Of a DNA stretch of 64,000 bases, positions 1-8,268 are shown piece after piece. The notes beneath the pieces are model-generated. The model saw only the letters and a list, made by a program, of their open reading frames with translations, did not search any database and was not told the DNA's origin. A program made the position numbers and the translations under genes. Every line of letters starts with the position of its first letter. Position 1 is the stretch's first letter. The DNA comes from a virus. The stretch lies in the IMG/VR virus record IMGVR_UViG_3300029787_000003, positions 65,236 through 129,235 of that record; one strand, written 5' to 3'.

Positions 1-1
1 T

Positions 2-367
2 TGGCACGATCATTCTGCAAGTCAAATATCTTTTGTATATTATTTAAAAACACCACCAAATTCACACGTATTGAAGTTCCTTACCCCTGATAATACTAAT
101 AGTGTGTTTAGAGGTAATAATACCAGTGAGTATAAACATGGTATTGAGAATTTTAATTTAGTAAATTCTTCTACATTCTTTATAGAACCAGTAGCGGGAA
201 GTTTAATTATGTTTCCAAGTAAAGTAAAACATTGTACACACTCAATAGATGATAATTTTGAGGGTGAAAGATTGGCTATCGTTGGTGATGTTACATTAGT
301 ATATAATCCTAATATTTTAGATTATTCTCAGGGATACATACATCCTAATTACTGGAAGGTTTATTAG
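2..367 (+). CDS. 2OG-Fe(II) oxygenase, 5'-truncated by window edge
   Basis: The reading frame is open from the first bases of the window, so the N-terminus is missing. The visible part begins with W-H-D-H followed by a beta-strand like SFVYYLKTP, then carries GSLIMFPSKVKH and an ERLAIVGDV strand. This matches the layout of the 2OG-FeII_Oxy_5 family: a first metal-binding His near HxH, then a distal His after a G-x-L-x-x-FPS strand. Such enzymes use 2-oxoglutarate and O2 to hydroxylate a substrate; the substrate here is unknown. The stop overlaps the GTG start of the next gene by one base, so the two are likely co-translated. An in-frame ATG at 71 would lose the first metal ligand and is not the true start. 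Confidence 0.75.
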   Translation, partial: WHDHSASQISFVYYLKTPPNSHVLKFLTPDNTNSVFRGNNTSEYKHGIENFNLVNSSTFFIEPVAGSLIMFPSKVKHCTHSIDDNFEGERLAIVGDVTLVYNPNILDYSQGYIHPNYWKVY

Positions 368-969
368 TGTTTAGATTAAATGAAGAACTACAAATCATAA
401 ATTGCCCATCAAGTAGGCCTATCTTTATAATAGATGATTTCTATGAGAATCCAAAAGAAGTTGAGGATTATCTTTTTAATAGAAATTCTCCACTATGGAA
501 AATAAATGATGCTGGAAGTAAGAATGGTGTATATTTTGAAGATAGAAGATTTTCTATCTATGATGAGAGACTACGAGAAGCATATGATTACTTAAGTGAG
601 TTGTGTGGGCAGAAATATTTTAGTTGTGATGTTAACACTAATATGACTCGCTTTACTAAAGATAGTTTTAATGACTACGAGAATTGTATTTGGTGGCCAC
701 ACAAGGATACTGGATATAATGGTATAGTATATTTTAGTGATGAATGTGGTACTTGTTTATATGAGGACTTAGGTGTAGATGGTTTTAGTATCGAACATCG
801 TGAACCTTGGAGACTGAAGGAAAAATATAAAGTATTAGAAACACTTGTTCCAAAGTATAATCGTATGGTATTATTTGATGGTATGATACCACACGGAATG
901 AATATCTGTAGTGATAGATATTTTGGCGAGGAATATCGTAAAAACCAAGTATTTTTCTTTGATAAATGA
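367..969 (+). CDS. Predicted 2OG-Fe(II) oxygenase, DUF6445-like
   Basis: A 200-residue protein starting with GTG directly on the preceding stop. It has an HxD metal motif in WWPHKDTGYNGIVYF (about residues 109-123), a distal His in MVLFDGMIPHGMN (about 175) and a following Tyr/Arg-rich strand, the usual facial triad order of 2OG-Fe(II) dioxygenases. It resembles the DUF6445 type common in marine phages and is similar in layout to the protein at 4495-5067. The N-terminal part (FIIDDFYENPKEVEDYLF) is typical of this group. The substrate is not known. It overlaps the next gene by four bases (ATGA). Family assignment is by motif only. Confidence 0.6.
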   Translation: MFRLNEELQIINCPSSRPIFIIDDFYENPKEVEDYLFNRNSPLWKINDAGSKNGVYFEDRRFSIYDERLREAYDYLSELCGQKYFSCDVNTNMTRFTKDSFNDYENCIWWPHKDTGYNGIVYFSDECGTCLYEDLGVDGFSIEHREPWRLKEKYKVLETLVPKYNRMVLFDGMIPHGMNICSDRYFGEEYRKNQVFFFDK

Positions 970-1316
970 AATCAATTTTTAAAATATCACATTATTATCC
1001 AGAAACTAATCAGATTACTATTAGATTCTGTAGATTACACGCACCTAAAAATATTGATGAATATAGACCTATTAGTCTTGATCTAGGTGAAGAATTAGAT
1101 TTGTATGATATAGAAACATTCACTCAAAGTATCATGAGAAAGGCTGGAGAGAAGTGGATTGAAAAACATGAAGATTCTGAAGAGTTATTGTTTGAGAATA
1201 TACCAGAGACTCCTAAAGGTAGATTTAATATAGAAGATTTAGTGGGTAAAGTTATCTCATGCGAGACTTATAAACAAAGTAGAGAAGCAATTAAAATGAG
1301 GAAGATTGAATTATGA
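966..1316 (+). CDS. Hypothetical protein, 116 aa
   Basis: I do not recognise this protein. It is rich in acidic and basic residues, has no predicted signal peptide or membrane segment, and ends in a Lys/Arg-rich stretch (EAIKMRKIEL). Both ends are fused to neighbours through ATGA overlaps, so it is translated as part of the oxygenase operon. Its placement between an oxygenase and a possible cupin suggests an accessory role in the same process, but nothing in the sequence shows a function. Confidence 0.6.
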   Translation: MKSIFKISHYYPETNQITIRFCRLHAPKNIDEYRPISLDLGEELDLYDIETFTQSIMRKAGEKWIEKHEDSEELLFENIPETPKGRFNIEDLVGKVISCETYKQSREAIKMRKIEL

Positions 1317-1798
1317 CTATCCCTAGATATAAACATTTTTTTAAGAGGTTAGATAAGTTCTCAGTATGTGCAATAAAAGCTGATCCTAACTGGATTGGTG
1401 TAGAGAGGGATGTTGAATGTTTAGGTGCATATCATTATGTGGTACATGGTAGGGCAAAAGTTGGAGTACCATTTAAAGAAGAATACTTTGAGGTAAAGAG
1501 TAAAGATTTCTTTTCTATGCAACATCTTTTCCCAACAGTAATGATGGACATTCAAGATGATTTCTATATGATAGGATTTAGTGCTTTACATGGGAAAGAA
1601 AAATGGGATGGTAGATTAGTAACAGAACCAACAGTACTGGTACAGAAAGAATCACATTTAATTTGTTTTGATGGTAAACCTATTGTAAATGGGAAACAAT
1701 TAGAAAGATTTGATTATGCTGATCTATCTCCTGATAGAACTTACGAGATTAATTTGAATGGTGGTGCTTTAGGATTGTTTACTGAGGTTAGTGTTTAG
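1313..1798 (+). CDS. Hypothetical protein, possible cupin-like fold
   Basis: A 161-residue protein, ATGA-coupled to the gene upstream. The segment AYHYVVHGRAKVGVPFKEEYFEVKSKDFF (about residues 43-71) has the alternating strand-turn pattern of a cupin motif, and the C-terminal TYEINLNGGALGLF could be a closing strand. The canonical cupin His/Glu metal set is not complete, so this is a weak guess. It ends 11 bases inside the convergent halogenase gene, a tail-to-tail overlap with no visible terminator. It is the last gene of the first plus-strand oxygenase block. Confidence 0.55.
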   Translation: MTIPRYKHFFKRLDKFSVCAIKADPNWIGVERDVECLGAYHYVVHGRAKVGVPFKEEYFEVKSKDFFSMQHLFPTVMMDIQDDFYMIGFSALHGKEKWDGRLVTEPTVLVQKESHLICFDGKPIVNGKQLERFDYADLSPDRTYEINLNGGALGLFTEVSV

Positions 1799-2975
1799 GT
1801 ACATTAAAGTATAGTGCTAATTGAGCCCATATAGCATCAGGATATAGATTTGTATATTTGTTTGATTTGTTATTATAGTGTTCCCATACAGTCTTAGAAC
1901 AGTCAAAGTTTTTATAGTATCTCCAAAATTCAGTATCATCTCTTTGACTTAACATATAATGATGTAAGATATAGTCAGAGTTATCTTTTTGTACTTTCAT
2001 CATAGTTTTATTATATGCCTCAGGTGATGAATTTTTTAAAATACATTTCACCAAGAGAGTTATACTATAGACTACTAGATATAAACCATTTGCTTCAAGT
2101 GGGTCTATAAACCCTTGACCTAAACCAATAGTAACAACGTCATCAGACCAAGGCCTTTTAAGTACGTTAGGTTTCCATTTAATTAATCTAGGTTTGATAT
2201 TATTAAATGGTTTACGATGTGAAGTCCATGACTCAAATTTTTCTAATGCTTCCTCGTCACTTATATGTTGACTACTGAAGACATACCCAGTTCCAGTTCT
2301 ATTCTGTAGATCCACCATGAACTGCCAACCATCAGGTCGAGCAAAAGTTCTTGTGTAAGGATATATTTCATCTTCATGTTCTAATGGCCTTACCCAAGTG
2401 CTATCTACTAGATGATGTTTCCATGTAACTTCTGTTTTATCCTTTGTAAATTGCCTACGGAAACCAGTTGCATCAACATATAAATCATAACCCTCTGGTA
2501 ATTCTGTTAGTGTATCAATTATATGATTTACATTCTTACAATATTTCTTTACGACTTCATTAGCTAAATTAGCATCTAAATGATAAGCGATTGAACTCCA
2601 ACTATTTTTATCGTACAACTCATCATGATCTTCTCTATCTTTGTTACCTAACTTAAATTCTTTATACCAATCATCAAATCTATTTTTAGGATCATTTTGC
2701 CAGAAGGTCATTTGAAATGGTTTTGAACCAATCTTATCCCAGTCGTATTTTATATTACCATACTTGTGGATCGCATTACATCCATTCATCCACTCTTTCT
2801 CTGGTATTCCTAATTGTTGGAAGAAGAGGCCAACCTGTGGTAGAGTTCCCTCTCCCACACCACTAATAGGTATCTCATCACTTTCAATTAATGTTATCTC
2901 AGCATCAAGAAACTTTTCCATGTATGCTGCACACCACCACCCAGATATTCCACCACCAACAATACAAATTTTCAT
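1788..2975 (-). CDS. Tryptophan-halogenase-like flavoprotein
   Basis: A 395-residue protein of the flavin-dependent halogenase family (PF04820 type). The FAD-binding GGGISG sits at residues 7-12, the second family signature GVGEGTLP at about 40-47, and FIDPLEANGLYL near 293 matches the conserved FIEPLE block. Classical halogenases carry W-x-W-x-I-P; here the equivalent segment reads GWQFMVDL, so the signature is degenerate. Known members chlorinate or brominate tryptophan using FADH2 supplied by a separate reductase; no reductase gene is visible in the window. It is shorter than typical members (about 500 aa). Its start overlaps the stop of the upstream minus-strand oxygenase by four bases. 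Actual halogenating activity is uncertain. Confidence 0.8.
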   Translation of the reverse strand: MKICIVGGGISGWWCAAYMEKFLDAEITLIESDEIPISGVGEGTLPQVGLFFQQLGIPEKEWMNGCNAIHKYGNIKYDWDKIGSKPFQMTFWQNDPKNRFDDWYKEFKLGNKDREDHDELYDKNSWSSIAYHLDANLANEVVKKYCKNVNHIIDTLTELPEGYDLYVDATGFRRQFTKDKTEVTWKHHLVDSTWVRPLEHEDEIYPYTRTFARPDGWQFMVDLQNRTGTGYVFSSQHISDEEALEKFESWTSHRKPFNNIKPRLIKWKPNVLKRPWSDDVVTIGLGQGFIDPLEANGLYLVVYSITLLVKCILKNSSPEAYNKTMMKVQKDNSDYILHHYMLSQRDDTEFWRYYKNFDCSKTVWEHYNNKSNKYTNLYPDAIWAQLALYFNVPKH

Positions 2976-3568
2976 CCGTGATCAATACAGTTAGGTAATA
3001 GGTCAGTTACAACCCTAAAATTATTAGGATTGATATACACACCCATAAGTATATGGTATATATCATCAACAAAAGCAAATGACCCATGTTGTTTCTTTGT
3101 ATTCAAAAGGTATGGTTTCCCTGCTTTAAATGGTGTGAGTTGTTTATCATATATGAAGGCCCACTCATGTATTTCAGTTTTATTCAATGGTATAAAGATT
3201 CTCATTTGTTGTGTTGTCTTATAAGCATCCCTGTGTGGTCTGAAGAAAGAACCTGTATCCATTTTAACTGCAAGACATTTTGCTAAACTATTCCACTTAT
3301 CAAAAAATTCTACTAAGGATGGACATGATTTTAAATTATCATTATATTCTCCCTCTTTACTATCTTTCACTTTAAGATCAAGAGTATTTGATCCAGTCAA
3401 AGATAGTCCTTTTTTGTTATTGCTTCCATTGATCCAGTTGTCGTTACTAGATAGTTGTGTTATAATATTATCGACATCAAAATCCCAGTCAAGTTCGACA
3501 ATATCTCCATAACTATTCAGTACCGTTAGTAGTGTTGCCTGTGTATCGTTCATTTTTTGGGAGTTCAC
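2972..3568 (-). CDS. Predicted aspartyl/asparaginyl hydroxylase-like 2OG oxygenase
   Basis: A 198-residue protein with an HxD motif in FRPHRDAYKTTQQMRIFIPL (about residues 109-128) and a distal His in LLNTKKQHGSFAFVDD (about 161), the order expected of aspartyl/asparaginyl beta-hydroxylase-type 2OG oxygenases. The annotated start gives a 56-base overlap with the upstream gene; an in-frame ATG five codons later (3553) shortens it to 41 bases, and I cannot decide between them. The stop overlaps the halogenase start (ATGA), so hydroxylase and halogenase are co-translated and may act on the same substrate. That last point is inference. Confidence 0.7.
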   Translation of the reverse strand: MNSQKMNDTQATLLTVLNSYGDIVELDWDFDVDNIITQLSSNDNWINGSNNKKGLSLTGSNTLDLKVKDSKEGEYNDNLKSCPSLVEFFDKWNSLAKCLAVKMDTGSFFRPHRDAYKTTQQMRIFIPLNKTEIHEWAFIYDKQLTPFKAGKPYLLNTKKQHGSFAFVDDIYHILMGVYINPNNFRVVTDLLPNCIDHG

Positions 3569-3803
3569 GTAGTTGATCCATTTTTCTTATATGTTCTATT
3601 CTCATAATTTCATGGTATAATCGGATTACATCTTTGGGAGCATCTGCTTTCCATAGAAATGGTAATAATCCATGAACAAGACTCTTAAATGAGATTGTAA
3701 TTAACCTACGAGAATTATGTATAGAGTGTTTAAGATGATACCAGTAAGTCCATCCAGTTTCTACTTCTAAGTGATATTTGGATTCCTTAAAAATATTTCT
3801 CAT
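3513..3803 (-). CDS. DUF6356-like small protein
   Basis: A 96-residue protein whose central part reads YWYHLKHSIHNSRRLITISFKSLVHGLLPFLW, followed by a helix ending in IRKMDQLREL. This matches the pattern of the DUF6356 family: an amphipathic helix, then a hydrophobic S/A-C/L-VHGLLPFLF segment. Family function is unknown; the hydrophobic segment suggests membrane association. It is the first gene of the three-gene minus-strand operon and overlaps the next gene. Confidence 0.65.
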   Translation of the reverse strand: MRNIFKESKYHLEVETGWTYWYHLKHSIHNSRRLITISFKSLVHGLLPFLWKADAPKDVIRLYHEIMRIEHIRKMDQLRELPKNERYTGNTTNGTE

Positions 3804-3810
3804 ACTATTA

Positions 3811-3816
3811 ATTATA
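3811..3816 (-). promoter_or_regulatory. Minus-strand -10 element between divergent genes
   Basis: On the minus strand this reads TATAAT, ending seven bases before the ATG of the DUF6356-like gene. The whole divergent gap is only 29 bp, so a transcript from here would be leaderless or nearly so. No convincing -35 element is present. Confidence 0.35.
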
Positions 3817-3832
3817 TCATATCTATCTAGTA

Positions 3833-4492
3833 ATGCAAAATTTACAATGCGATGCCTTTACCGATCCTTTTCCACATATAGTTCTTCATGATTTCTATGA
3901 TGATGAAGAGTTGAAGTTGATATGGGAAGAACTAGATTTTTATACAAAACCAGGAAAATTAGTAAGTGCTGATAAGTATGGTGGGATAGTAGGTAAGACT
4001 GATTCCAAGGCTTTAATGTTAGATGACGTATATCCTAAAGCATATAGAAATCTATCAAATATATTAGAAGTTAATAGAAAGGTATTTACCTCTGGAGTAT
4101 TGGATGTACTTGCTCAATGTCATGGTTGTTGTAGTATTGCACCTCTGGTTAATAAGGATAATACTAAGGTACGATATTATCATGATGGCGAAGGATATGA
4201 ACCTCATAAAGATAAGTCAGTTCAGTTTTTAGCATTTAGTTATTTCTATAAAGAACCTAAGAAGTTTGAAGGAGGAGAGTTGTATTTTCCTGACTATATC
4301 GACATAGATGCCTTGACGTGCGAGAATAATATGACTATAATATTTCCTGGTTGGGTACAACATGGAGTAAGAACAGTAACTATCAAAGATTCAGATTATT
4401 ATGATGGGTTCGGTAGATACGCTATTACGAGTTTTATGAGTTGTATAGATAATGAAAAGAGAAATTTTCAAGGATTAAACAAGAAAGATTAA
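3833..4492 (+). CDS. Prolyl 4-hydroxylase-like 2OG-Fe(II) oxygenase
   Basis: A 219-residue protein with the clearest dioxygenase signature in the window: YEPHKDKS (HxD, about residues 123-130), FEGGELYFPDY (about 145-155), NMTIIFPGWVQHGV with the distal His (about 176) and GRYAITSFMS with the 2-oxoglutarate-binding Arg (about 196). This is the P4Hc-like arrangement. The N-terminus (DPFPHIVLHDFYDDEEL) is typical of phage prolyl-hydroxylase-like proteins. It starts 29 bp from the divergent operon and is followed two bases later by another oxygenase. Substrate unknown; a peptide or a small molecule is possible. Confidence 0.8.
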   Translation: MQNLQCDAFTDPFPHIVLHDFYDDEELKLIWEELDFYTKPGKLVSADKYGGIVGKTDSKALMLDDVYPKAYRNLSNILEVNRKVFTSGVLDVLAQCHGCCSIAPLVNKDNTKVRYYHDGEGYEPHKDKSVQFLAFSYFYKEPKKFEGGELYFPDYIDIDALTCENNMTIIFPGWVQHGVRTVTIKDSDYYDGFGRYAITSFMSCIDNEKRNFQGLNKKD

Positions 4493-4494
4493 TT

Positions 4495-5067
4495 ATGCAA
4501 GATATACTTATAGGTGATAACTTTTTCTCTCATCCCGAGCTTATTCGTGAGTTAGCACTTAGTTATAATGATTACAGACACTCAGAAGACCCAGAATATG
4601 AGTGTGGATGGAAAGGATGGAGAACTCCAGCCCCTAAGGCAATCAATGAGGGTATATGGGATGTAATGAAGAGATCATATTTAATAAACGAAGAAGATTT
4701 TATATGTACACCATACTTCCATATTTCCTACGAGGACACTAAGTTAACTTGTGATTTTCCTAATCATAAATGGCACACAGATACGAGTGATTATGCAGGG
4801 ATTGTATATTTACATCCAGAGCCTCCCAAGAAAACTGGAACTTGTCTGATAAATGGTACAGACAATGAGATTGTAACAGTTGATAATGTATTCAATAGAG
4901 TACTTGCATATCCCTCTCATTATTACCACGCACCCGAAGAATTATTCGGAGACAGTAAGGATAAGGAGAGCGGCCGCATGACTCTCACATTTTTTATATG
5001 GGCAAATGATAATCCACATAAACAACACGCAATAAACTGGATGAGACTTATAGAGACTGAAAAGTGA
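4495..5067 (+). CDS. Predicted 2OG-Fe(II) oxygenase, DUF6445-like
   Basis: A 190-residue protein with WHTDTSDYAGIVYLHP (HxD, about residues 92-107) and RVLAYPSHYYHAPE holding the distal His, then GRMTLTFFIW with the 2OG-binding Arg. The layout parallels the 367-969 product and suggests an old duplication. It is the last gene of the second plus-strand oxygenase block and is followed by a dyad-type promoter and a rho-independent terminator. Confidence 0.65.
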   Translation: MQDILIGDNFFSHPELIRELALSYNDYRHSEDPEYECGWKGWRTPAPKAINEGIWDVMKRSYLINEEDFICTPYFHISYEDTKLTCDFPNHKWHTDTSDYAGIVYLHPEPPKKTGTCLINGTDNEIVTVDNVFNRVLAYPSHYYHAPEELFGDSKDKESGRMTLTFFIWANDNPHKQHAINWMRLIETEK

Positions 5068-5125
5068 GAAATTCATACATACCTTTGTATGGTTTGTACG
5101 GGAAGCTCTAACGTCATAACGGGAA

Positions 5126-5180
5126 ACCAATTACAAAAGTGTCACACACCCTCGACCAGAGGGTTTTTTTGTGTTATAAT
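5126..5180 (+). promoter_or_regulatory. Dyad-type promoter (site 1) for the helicase operon
   Basis: An 18-bp dyad ACCAATT-N4-AAGTGTC starts at 5126, and the -10 TATAAT lies at 5175, 49 bp downstream of the dyad start. No -35 box. The terminator of the upstream genes sits between dyad and -10. This is the most upstream of 17 such sites. Confidence 0.65.
5148..5170 (+). terminator. Rho-independent terminator
   Basis: ACCCTC and GAGGGT form a stem around a short GACCA loop, followed by a run of seven T. It closes the oxygenase block and lies inside the promoter region of the helicase gene. Confidence 0.8.
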
Positions 5181-5202
5181 AAGGGTACGTTATGAGAGAT
5201 TG

Positions 5203-6390
5203 ATGCAATTAAGACCACACCAACAGGATGCCCTCGATGCAATGGAGACCCATGAAAAGGGTCAAATCATAGTACCCACAGGTGGTGGTAAGACTATCTG
5301 TATGATACAGGATGCCTTGAGAGAGTTCTCAAAGTTCCCTCAACATACCATAGTGGTCGTTGCACCTCGTATCCTACTAGCAAATCAGTTAAGTGCAGAG
5401 TTCTTAGAGTTCATCACAGATCCCGAAGTGGATGTGATGCACGTGCATAGTGGAGAGACACATCATTTCAGCACTACTAAGGTAGATGAGATTCGTGAGT
5501 TCAACTTCCATAATGCTAATAGTGGTAGAAATCAGTTAATATTCACAACATATCATTCTTTACATAGAATAGTTGAAAGTCAGATCACGATTGATACAGT
5601 ATATTTTGATGAAGCACACAACAGTACACAGAGAAACTTCTTTGTGCCTACACAGGAACTCGCAACAAGTATATTCACACGTGCCTACTTCTTTACTGCA
5701 ACCCCTAAGCACAGTCTCACACCTGCTAGGGCTGGTATGAATGACTCTAAGGTATATGGAGAGGTAATCTGCAATGTACCTGCACCAAAGTTAGTCAGAG
5801 AGGGTTACATACTACCACCAAAGGTTGAGATATACCAGTCTAGAATCTTGAAAAAAGATGAGTTGGTTGCTGATCGTGATTGTGAGCAAATGATAGGTGC
5901 TATTGATAACCTTAAAAAAGATAAGGTATTGATATGTGCAAAGTCAACCGCACAGATTATCAATCTACTCTATCACACACCATTCACTCAGCAACTTGCA
6001 TGGGCGAATTACTCATGGATGACTATAACATCTAAAACAGGTGCTATAATAGACGGAGAGAAGGTTAATAGAGAGACTTTCTTTGATACTCTAAGTGAGT
6101 GGGGAAAAGACCCTGAGAAGAAATTTGTTGTGTTACATCATAGCATATTATCAGAAGGTATCAACGTAAATGGTCTTGAAGCGGTCTTGTTCATGAGATC
6201 TATGGATTACATAGGTATCTCTCAAACAATTGGCCGTGTGATACGTAAGGGCAATGCAGACAAAGTGTTCGGACTTGTTTGCGTACCAGTTTATTCAAAC
6301 GTAGGTATCTCAACTGCACGTAAGGTACAGAATGTTGTTGATACAATATTCAACAAAGGAGAGCCTGCTATTTCAACAGTAAGAAAATGA
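5203..6390 (+). CDS. Superfamily 2 DEAH-box helicase
   Basis: A 395-residue helicase. Walker A is PTGGGKT (about residues 25-31), Walker B is FDEAH (135-139), motif III is FFTATP, and motif VI is QTIGRVIRKG near the C-terminus. N-terminal RPHQQDAL is the Q-motif-like region of the UvsW/RecG-related SF2 group. A longer frame opens at 5089, but it would begin upstream of the terminator and promoter; ATG 5203 lies downstream of the -10 at 5175 and begins with the conserved LRPHQ. It may be a short UvsW relative, which in T4 unwinds R-loops and branched DNA, but orthology is not proven. Four-base overlap with the next gene. Confidence 0.85.
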   Translation: MQLRPHQQDALDAMETHEKGQIIVPTGGGKTICMIQDALREFSKFPQHTIVVVAPRILLANQLSAEFLEFITDPEVDVMHVHSGETHHFSTTKVDEIREFNFHNANSGRNQLIFTTYHSLHRIVESQITIDTVYFDEAHNSTQRNFFVPTQELATSIFTRAYFFTATPKHSLTPARAGMNDSKVYGEVICNVPAPKLVREGYILPPKVEIYQSRILKKDELVADRDCEQMIGAIDNLKKDKVLICAKSTAQIINLLYHTPFTQQLAWANYSWMTITSKTGAIIDGEKVNRETFFDTLSEWGKDPEKKFVVLHHSILSEGINVNGLEAVLFMRSMDYIGISQTIGRVIRKGNADKVFGLVCVPVYSNVGISTARKVQNVVDTIFNKGEPAISTVRK

Positions 6391-6830
6391 CTTCATCAAT
6401 AGTATTAGTTACAGGTGGTTTTGATCCATTGCATAGTGGACATATTGCCTATTTTAAATCAGCAAAAGCAATCGCACCATTGAGTCCACTCGCTGTCGGA
6501 CTCAATTCCGATCAATGGTTAGCACGTAAGAAGGGTAAACCATTCATGCCCTTAGAGGAGAGAATATCAATCGTCAGGGAATTGAGAATGATTGATGTTG
6601 TGATTGAGTATGATGATAGTGATGGAACCAGTAATGGTGCAATAGAGCAACTATTAGAGATATACGATAAGGTTATCTTTGCAAATGGTGGAGATAGACA
6701 CAATGAGAATGTACCAGAGTATGAGAAGTACAAAGATAATGAGAATGTGATCTTCCGATGGGCTGTTGGTGGTCTTAATAAGAAGAACAGTAGTTCATGG
6801 ATACTTAATGAGTGGGGTAAGAATGAGTAG
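6387..6830 (+). CDS. Cytidylyltransferase-like nucleotidyltransferase
   Basis: A 147-residue protein with TGGFDPLHSGHIAYF (about residues 9-23), the HxGH signature of the nucleotidylyltransferase superfamily, and later ANGGDR and KKNSSSWIL, which correspond to the nucleotide-binding GxDR and xxSST motifs of the RfaE/TagD type. Members transfer CMP or AMP from an NTP to a phosphosugar or alcohol phosphate. In phages such proteins may modify surface sugars or nucleotides; the substrate is not predictable. It is ATGA-coupled to the helicase gene. Confidence 0.75.
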   Translation: MTSSIVLVTGGFDPLHSGHIAYFKSAKAIAPLSPLAVGLNSDQWLARKKGKPFMPLEERISIVRELRMIDVVIEYDDSDGTSNGAIEQLLEIYDKVIFANGGDRHNENVPEYEKYKDNENVIFRWAVGGLNKKNSSSWILNEWGKNE

Positions 6831-6921
6831 CGAATTACTACTGAAAATATACATGAGGGCAAAAGAGAGACCACTTGCTAAACCTGTAAGAAAGCATTAT
6901 AATGTGGCCACGTATGGTTAA
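6823..6921 (+). CDS. Hypothetical 32-aa protein
   Basis: A short ATG frame that starts 8 bases before the stop of the nucleotidyltransferase gene and ends 5 bases before the next gene. It encodes a basic peptide beginning MSSELLLKIYMRAKERP. GGGGTAAGA precedes the ATG as a weak ribosome-binding site. The tight tiling supports it, but 32 codons is short enough to be chance. Confidence 0.4.
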   Translation: MSSELLLKIYMRAKERPLAKPVRKHYNVATYG

Positions 6922-6925
6922 CTAG

Positions 6926-7426
6926 ATGAATATTTTTGTTACTGACCCATCACCCTATAAATCTGCACAGGTACTACCTGATAAGCATATCGTCAAGATG
7001 CCCTTAGAAACTTGTCAAATGCTTTCTATTGTTGCATCCGATAAGTGGGGTCGTGGTTTCGGTAAGTTACCAAAAAAGAGTGGTGGTTTCTACAAAACAG
7101 ATAAAGGTGCATTTCGTAATCATCCCTGTACTATATGGGCTCAGACTAACTTCTATTGGTTAATAGAACATGGTCTTGCTTTATGTGCAGAGTACACATA
7201 CAGATATAACAAAGTCCATAGTTGTCAGTCTACTATTGAGTATGCTGATATGACGTTTCCATCTTGCCCACCACCCACAGATTTTGTTCGTGCTATGTTT
7301 GATGAGTTTAAGTATGATGAGTCTATTGATACTTTTACTGCCTACAGAAGATATATCAATGCTAAACCATGGGTTAAGGACAACTATCTTAGAAAACCAG
7401 AGAGAAAACCTGATTGGATAACATGA
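6926..7426 (+). CDS. Conserved phage protein of unknown function, 166 aa
   Basis: The N-terminus MNIFVTDPSPYKSAQVLPDKHIVKMPLE is of a kind I recognise from many phages (MNIF-x5-P-x2-A/S-A-x5-DKHxVKM-x-LE). Charged DKHxVK and later HPCTIWA suggest an enzymatic or nucleic-acid-binding role, but I know no established function. It sits between a nucleotidyltransferase and a DNA methyltransferase and shares an ATGA overlap with the latter. Confidence 0.7.
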   Translation: MNIFVTDPSPYKSAQVLPDKHIVKMPLETCQMLSIVASDKWGRGFGKLPKKSGGFYKTDKGAFRNHPCTIWAQTNFYWLIEHGLALCAEYTYRYNKVHSCQSTIEYADMTFPSCPPPTDFVRAMFDEFKYDESIDTFTAYRRYINAKPWVKDNYLRKPERKPDWIT

Positions 7427-8268
7427 GAGATTTAATATTATTTGGAGATTGTAGAGACACACTCACACAATTTGATGAGAAGGCAAGATGTTGTGTTACA
7501 TCCCCACCTTACTATGGACTCAGGAACTATGGGGATGAGGAGAATCAAATCGGACATGAACAAACACCTGAGGAATATGTTGATGAAATGGTCAAGGTAT
7601 TCAGATTGGTTAGAGATTGTCTAACTGATGATGGTACTGTATGGTTGAACATGGGAGATAGTTATTATAACTATAGACCTGGTAAAGGTCAAGCACTTTC
7701 TAAACAAACACTAGCAAAGAATGATCAAGACCTACCAACTAAATGTGCAAGGAGAGGTAATAAACTAGATGGATTGAAAGAGAAGGACTTGATTGGTATT
7801 CCTTGGCTTCTTGCGTTTGCCCTGAGGGCTGATGGTTGGTATTTAAGACAAGATATTATCTGGAATAAACCTAATCCCATGCCCGAAAGTGTGAGAGATA
7901 GATGTACTAAATCACATGAATACATATTCTTATTAAGTAAGAGTCAGAACTATTACTTTGATGTAGATGCTATCAAAGAACCTACAAGAAGGAAGAGATC
8001 AGTATGGGATATAACTAAGAAACCATACAAAGATGCACACTTCGCTGTATTCCCACCTGATTTGATTGAACCCTGTATCAAGGCTGGTAGTGAGAGAGGA
8101 GATATAATCCTCGATCCATTTATAGGATCAGGAACTACTGCTATGGTATCTAAAGAGTTAGGAAGAGACTACATAGGTTGCGAATTACATGAAGAGTATG
8201 GTAAACTAATACAAGATAGACTACAACCATACCATAATCCCTTAGAGAAGTTTTATGAAAAAAGTTGA
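7423..8268 (+). CDS. DNA methyltransferase (beta-type, N4/N6)
   Basis: A 281-residue methyltransferase. The catalytic motif TSPPYYGLRNYG is near residue 26, and the AdoMet-binding motif DPFIGSGTTA is at about residue 227; catalysis-before-AdoMet order defines the beta group (PF01555). TSPPY is more typical of N4-cytosine enzymes, so m4C is somewhat favoured over m6A. ATG 7423 is chosen because it makes an ATGA overlap with the stop of the upstream gene; an in-frame TTG three codons earlier is unlikely. No cognate endonuclease lies adjacent, so it is probably an orphan that protects phage DNA or alters regulation. Confidence 0.9.
   Translation: MRDLILFGDCRDTLTQFDEKARCCVTSPPYYGLRNYGDEENQIGHEQTPEEYVDEMVKVFRLVRDCLTDDGTVWLNMGDSYYNYRPGKGQALSKQTLAKNDQDLPTKCARRGNKLDGLKEKDLIGIPWLLAFALRADGWYLRQDIIWNKPNPMPESVRDRCTKSHEYIFLLSKSQNYYFDVDAIKEPTRRKRSVWDITKKPYKDAHFAVFPPDLIEPCIKAGSERGDIILDPFIGSGTTAMVSKELGRDYIGCELHEEYGKLIQDRLQPYHNPLEKFYEKS

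Noticed and set aside
5089-5202. Upstream extension of the helicase frame to an ATG at 5089
   Set aside because: It would cross the terminator and the dyad promoter; the conserved helicase start is at 5203.
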